From positions 62,001-126,000 of the forward strand of contig NZ_CADIJM010000007.1 in the NCBI RefSeq assembly GCF_902859585.1: a stretch of DNA of 64,000 nucleotides. Direction: 5' to 3'. Below are positions 60,918 through 64,000 of this stretch, in pieces. Within the stretch, counting starts at the first letter, position 1. Each line of letters starts with the position of its first letter. Both the position numbers and the translations under genes were made by a program. Source of the DNA: Achromobacter animicus. GTDB taxonomy: Bacteria; Pseudomonadota; Gammaproteobacteria; Burkholderiales; Burkholderiaceae_B. Under the pieces are notes generated by a model, which was not told the origin of the DNA, ran no database searches, and saw only the letters and a list, made by a program, of their open reading frames with translations.

Positions 60918-62468
60918 TTACGGCAGCGTGTGCGCATCCTCGGTCAGTACCTGCAGCAGCGCCTCGACGGAGTATGGCTTCTGCATGACCGGGAATCCCA
61001 ACGCCCGCGGCCCGGCCATCGCATCGCTGTAGCCGCTGGCCAGCACGATCCGGATGCCGGGCCAGCGTTCGCGGATGCGGCGGGCGAGGTCCATGCCGTT
61101 CATGCCGGGCAGCACCAGATCCAGAATCGCCAGGTCAAAGCCCCCATCGCGCTGTTCCAGTTCATGCAGCGCTTTCTCGGCATCCACCGTCCAGGTGAGA
61201 TCCTGACCCAGTTCCGCCAGCCACGCCGACACCACCTCCCCGACCATGCGGTTGTCTTCCACCAGTAGCACCTGACGGCGCACCGGCACGTTGACGATGA
61301 CGCCGGCGGCGGGCGTCTCGACCACCTCGCCGGGGGACGTCACGGCCGGCAGGTACAGCGTGAACGTGGTTCCCTTGCCAACCGTGCTGTCCACCGTCAC
61401 GTCGCCGCCGGACTGCTGCACGAAGCCCTGCACCTGGCTCAGACCCAGGCCGGAGTTCTCATGCTGGCCTTTGGTGGTGAAAAAAGGCTCAAACACGTGC
61501 GCCAGCACGCCGGGCGCGATTCCCGCGCCGGTGTCCTGCACGGACAGGGCCACGTGCGGGCCATTGAGTTTGGTATGGGCTTCCAGTTCCGACGCGTCCG
61601 GCACGACCTTAGCCAATATCTTGAGTTGGCCTCCAGCCGGCATGGCGTCGCGCGCATTGATGATCAGATTGAGCAACGCTGATTCAAGTTGCCCCGGGTC
61701 CGCGAAGATCGTGCAATCGTCCGGCCCGAACTCGTAGCTGATTGCCACGTGCGATCCGACCGAGGTCTCGAAGAGCTCGCGCATCGACGCGAGGCTGTCA
61801 CGCACGTCAAACGCGTGCGGCTGCAGCGGCTGCCGCTTGGCATAGGCCAGCAACTGCCGGGTCAGCTGGGCCGCCTTTTCGGTGGTGTCGATGATGATGC
61901 CCACGTAGCGCATCAGCGAGGGGGGCAGCTCGGGATAGCGCTTGATGAATTCCGCGGAAAAGCGGATCGCGGTCAGGAAATTGTTGAAGTCGTGCGCGAC
62001 GCCGCCAGTAAGGCGGCCGATGGCTTCCATGCGTTGGGCGTGATGCATGGAATCGCGGGCTTCCTGCAGCTGCTCGTGCCGCTCCTTCTGTTCGGTGATG
62101 TCGCGCGTGATCTTGGCGTAGCCGACAAGGACGCCCCGGTCGTCATGGACGGGATCGATGACCACGCTGCACCAGAAGGTGCTGCCGTCCTTGCGGACGC
62201 GCCAGCCCTCGGCCTCAAAGCGCCCTTCACGCCGCGCCGTCTCCAGGGCACGCTCCGGCACGCCGGCATTTCGGTCTTCAGGTGTGTAAAAAACGGAGAA
62301 GTGCTGCCCGATGATCTCGTCCGCGCCATAGCCCTTGAATCGTTCCGCGCCGGGATTCCAGCTGCTTACGCGGCCCTTGGCGTCGAGAAGATAGATAGCG
62401 TAATCCCGCACTGCGCCGACTAGAAGGCGATAGCGGTCCTCGGACGGAAAATCCGGTAAAGAAGTCAT
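60918..62468 (-). CDS. PAS hybrid histidine kinase with C-terminal receiver
   Basis: 516 residues. PAS domain at about 11-128 (YAIYLLDAKGRVSSWNPGAE, GVLVGYAKITRDITEQK). Dimerisation/phosphotransfer H159 in GRLTGGVAHDFNNFL. HATPase N-box near N271 (LLNLIINARDAMPAGG) and a G-box SGLGLSQVQGF. Receiver from about 398 with phospho-acceptor D450 (LAILDLVLPGMNG). This layout occurs in soluble blue-light- or redox-type sensors; no flavin cysteine motif of LOV type was found. No cognate regulator gene adjoins. Confidence 0.9.
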   Translation of the reverse strand: MTSLPDFPSEDRYRLLVGAVRDYAIYLLDAKGRVSSWNPGAERFKGYGADEIIGQHFSVFYTPEDRNAGVPERALETARREGRFEAEGWRVRKDGSTFWCSVVIDPVHDDRGVLVGYAKITRDITEQKERHEQLQEARDSMHHAQRMEAIGRLTGGVAHDFNNFLTAIRFSAEFIKRYPELPPSLMRYVGIIIDTTEKAAQLTRQLLAYAKRQPLQPHAFDVRDSLASMRELFETSVGSHVAISYEFGPDDCTIFADPGQLESALLNLIINARDAMPAGGQLKILAKVVPDASELEAHTKLNGPHVALSVQDTGAGIAPGVLAHVFEPFFTTKGQHENSGLGLSQVQGFVQQSGGDVTVDSTVGKGTTFTLYLPAVTSPGEVVETPAAGVIVNVPVRRQVLLVEDNRMVGEVVSAWLAELGQDLTWTVDAEKALHELEQRDGGFDLAILDLVLPGMNGMDLARRIRERWPGIRIVLASGYSDAMAGPRALGFPVMQKPYSVEALLQVLTEDAHTLP

Positions 62469-62635
62469 GCAATGTCCCCACCTGCGTGTTTATTCATGCT
62501 CATCGCTCTCAGCAAACGCCGTGCCGTTCAGAAAATCCTGTTACAGCAATCGCCAAACGGGCACAGAATTTGCTGTAACCCGTAGTCAGTGGGCGGCCCA
62601 TTCCAGGCGCCGCCCGGGCATAGAGGGCCTTAATA

Positions 62636-63469
62636 ATGCAACCGATTCGTAAAGCTGTATTTCCCGTCGCGGGCCTGGGCACCCGCTTTCTTCCCGCCAC
62701 CAAGGCCATGCCCAAGGAAATGCTGCCCATCGTCGACCGGCCGCTGATCCAGTATGCCGTTGAAGAAGCGGTCGCGGCAGGCATCACCGAACTGATCTTC
62801 GTCACTGGCCGCAACAAGCGGGCGATCGAAGACCATTTCGACCGGGTGCCCGAACTGGAGTACGACCTGGAGGCGAAAAACAAGAACGCCCTGCTGGAGA
62901 CCGTCCGTAACGTCATTCCGGACAGCGTCAAGTGCGTGTACACCCGCCAGCCGGCAGCCCTGGGGCTCGGCCATGCGGTGCTCTGCGCGGCGCCCATTGT
63001 AGGCAACGAACCGTTCGCCGTGCTGCTGGCGGACGACATGATAGACGCCGACGCCCCCGTAATCGGCGAAATGATGAAGGTGGCCCGGGAGTTCGAAGGC
63101 AGCGTCCTGGCGATCCAGCAGGTGCCGAAAACCAACACGCATCAGTACGGGATCGTGTCCGGCAGCCGCAAGGCGCACAGCGTCATGAGCCTGACCGGCA
63201 TCGTGGAAAAGCCCAAGCCCGAGGACGCGCCGACCGACCTGGCGGTGGTCGGCCGCTACATTCTGGAACCCCAGATATTCGCGCTGCTGGAAGCCACCCA
63301 GGCGGGCGTGGGCGGTGAAATCCAGCTGACCGACGGCATTGCCGCCCTGCTCAAGACGCGCAAGGTGTTCGGGTTCGAATACGACGGCGTGCGCTATGAC
63401 TGCGGCAGCAAGGAAGGCTTTTACCGCGCCACGATGGAAATCGGGCGCAAGTACCACAACCTGGCTTGA
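62636..63469 (+). CDS. galU: UTP-glucose-1-phosphate uridylyltransferase
   Basis: 277 residues. Nucleotidyltransferase motif [21 protein letters not shown] (about 9-29), [21 protein letters not shown] with the metal-binding Asp, [22 protein letters not shown] and [14 protein letters not shown]. Makes UDP-glucose for polysaccharide, LPS and trehalose pathways. GAGGG precedes the ATG. Confidence 0.95.
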   Translation: MQPIRKAVFPVAGLGTRFLPATKAMPKEMLPIVDRPLIQYAVEEAVAAGITELIFVTGRNKRAIEDHFDRVPELEYDLEAKNKNALLETVRNVIPDSVKCVYTRQPAALGLGHAVLCAAPIVGNEPFAVLLADDMIDADAPVIGEMMKVAREFEGSVLAIQQVPKTNTHQYGIVSGSRKAHSVMSLTGIVEKPKPEDAPTDLAVVGRYILEPQIFALLEATQAGVGGEIQLTDGIAALLKTRKVFGFEYDGVRYDCGSKEGFYRATMEIGRKYHNLA

Positions 63470-63482
63470 TGCCGCCACGCTT

Positions 63483-63507
63483 CGCGACGCTCCCGGGCGT
63501 CGCGGGG
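63483..63507 (+). terminator. Stem-loop after galU
   Basis: CGCGACGC-TCCCGG-GCGTCGCG (63483-63504) begins 13 bp past the galU stop and is followed by GGGTTTG. Only a weak T-tract, so partial termination is likely before the VOC gene. Confidence 0.55.
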
Positions 63508-63518
63508 TTTGTCCCGCC

Positions 63519-63920
63519 ATGTACACCCACATCCAACTAGGCGCCCGCGACTGGCCGCGGCAGGTGCGGTTTTACGACGCTGTCCTGCGGCCCCTCGGTC
63601 TGCACCGCGAAAACGGCATCGAGGATGCCGGCCCCGCAGGCGTGATCTGGCGGGCTGGCGCGGCGCGCTGGCCGTCGTTCGTCGTGGCGCCGCCCTTCAA
63701 CGGGCTGCCGGCCACCTGGGGCAACGGCTGCCAGGTGAGCTTCGAGGCGCCCACGCCGCAGGTCGTGCGCCAATGCTGGGAGGAAGCCCTGCGGCAAGGC
63801 GGAACCGACGAAGGCGCGCCGGCGCTGCGCCCTCACTATGCGGCAGATTTCTACGCGGCCTACTGTCGCGATCCGGAAGGCAACAAGCTGGCGTTCGTCT
63901 GCGCCGCATCCCCCGCGTAA
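63519..63920 (+). CDS. VOC-family (glyoxalase/bleomycin-resistance fold) protein
   Basis: 133 residues. Paired beta-alpha-beta-beta-beta modules: IQLGARDWPRQVRFYDAVLR at the start and ADFYAAYCRDPEGNKLAFVC with the metal-binding Glu at the end. GNGCQVSFEAPTPQVVRQCWEEALRQGG is the second-module helix. Typical of short lyase-like VOC proteins; substrate unknown. Begins 49 bp after the galU stop. Confidence 0.88.
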   Translation: MYTHIQLGARDWPRQVRFYDAVLRPLGLHRENGIEDAGPAGVIWRAGAARWPSFVVAPPFNGLPATWGNGCQVSFEAPTPQVVRQCWEEALRQGGTDEGAPALRPHYAADFYAAYCRDPEGNKLAFVCAASPA

Positions 63921-64000
63921 CCCCCGCCGCACCATGGAAATTTTTACCGCGCCGGGTCCGGCGTTGCGCTATGGGCACGGGCTTCCGACCGCGTGACGGT

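Noticed and set aside
63934-63996. Start of another gene at the window end
   Set aside because: The ATG frame closes after 20 codons at a TGA, with no ribosome-binding site; the rest cannot be judged.
1-64000. CRISPR array, transposase, integrase, rRNA or tRNA genes
   Set aside because: Looked for spaced direct repeats, transposase motifs and cloverleaf sequences; the only repeats found are short tandem arrays and the diverged cluster at 13.7-14.3 kb.

Overview
The window looks like a chromosomal stretch from a high-GC betaproteobacterium of the Alcaligenaceae (Achromobacter/Bordetella type). This is inferred from GC-rich codon use, a Bug/TctC-type protein end next to a LysR gene, the bamC-dapA pair, and protein families typical of that group. 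No rRNA, tRNA, CRISPR array, insertion sequence or integrase was seen.

Layout. 1-8.4 kb: the end of a Bug receptor gene; a LysR gene; then an uptake-plus-hydrolysis operon (periplasmic binding protein, permease, ATPase, AtzG/HpxX-like small subunit, AtzE/HpxY-like amidase, GntR regulator). It is preceded by a full-consensus sigma-54 promoter, an NtrC-like site and a GntR-type palindrome. A membrane-anchored ABM-domain gene with its own near-perfect sigma-54 promoter and two NtrC-like sites follows, divergent from an AtzH/HpxZ homologue. Together these suggest a nitrogen-starvation ureide (oxalurate- or carboxybiuret-like) scavenging locus. 8.4-14.3 kb: an AT-richer island with a VasX-type T6SS effector gene and two tandem DUF6708 genes (probable immunity), flanked by a gene-free stretch of diverged repeats carrying DnaA-box-like sequences. 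14.3-20.4 kb: dodecin, a histone-H1-like DUF6496 protein, a LysR/SDR/quinone-oxidoreductase module, aldose epimerase and small proteins.

20.7-29.6 kb: housekeeping genes mutS, roxA (ycfD), a small lipoprotein, bamC-dapA, an M50 protease, yciO and a YpfJ-type metalloprotease. 29.6-31.1 kb: a consensus LexA box ahead of a two-gene cassette of an unrecognised protein and a DUF1828-like protein, a candidate SOS-controlled system of unknown function. 31.1-38.4 kb: GNAT, ArsR/MFS pair, PaiB, DUF3313 lipoprotein, a YiiX-type cysteine hydrolase and a DUF4105 protein.

38.5-54.4 kb: ten tightly spaced minus-strand genes, reading RND efflux (adaptor, pump, outer-membrane factor), alpha/beta hydrolase, AI-2E-type permease, arcD-arcA-arcD, an SLC13 transporter and a secreted amidohydrolase. 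arcB and arcC are absent. 55.1-64 kb: a CheB/CheR/PAS hybrid kinase, nadE, a DUF421 protein, a PAS hybrid kinase, galU and a VOC protein.

Most calls rest on protein motifs read directly. Regulatory calls rest on matches to consensus sequences, and no alignment or database search was run.
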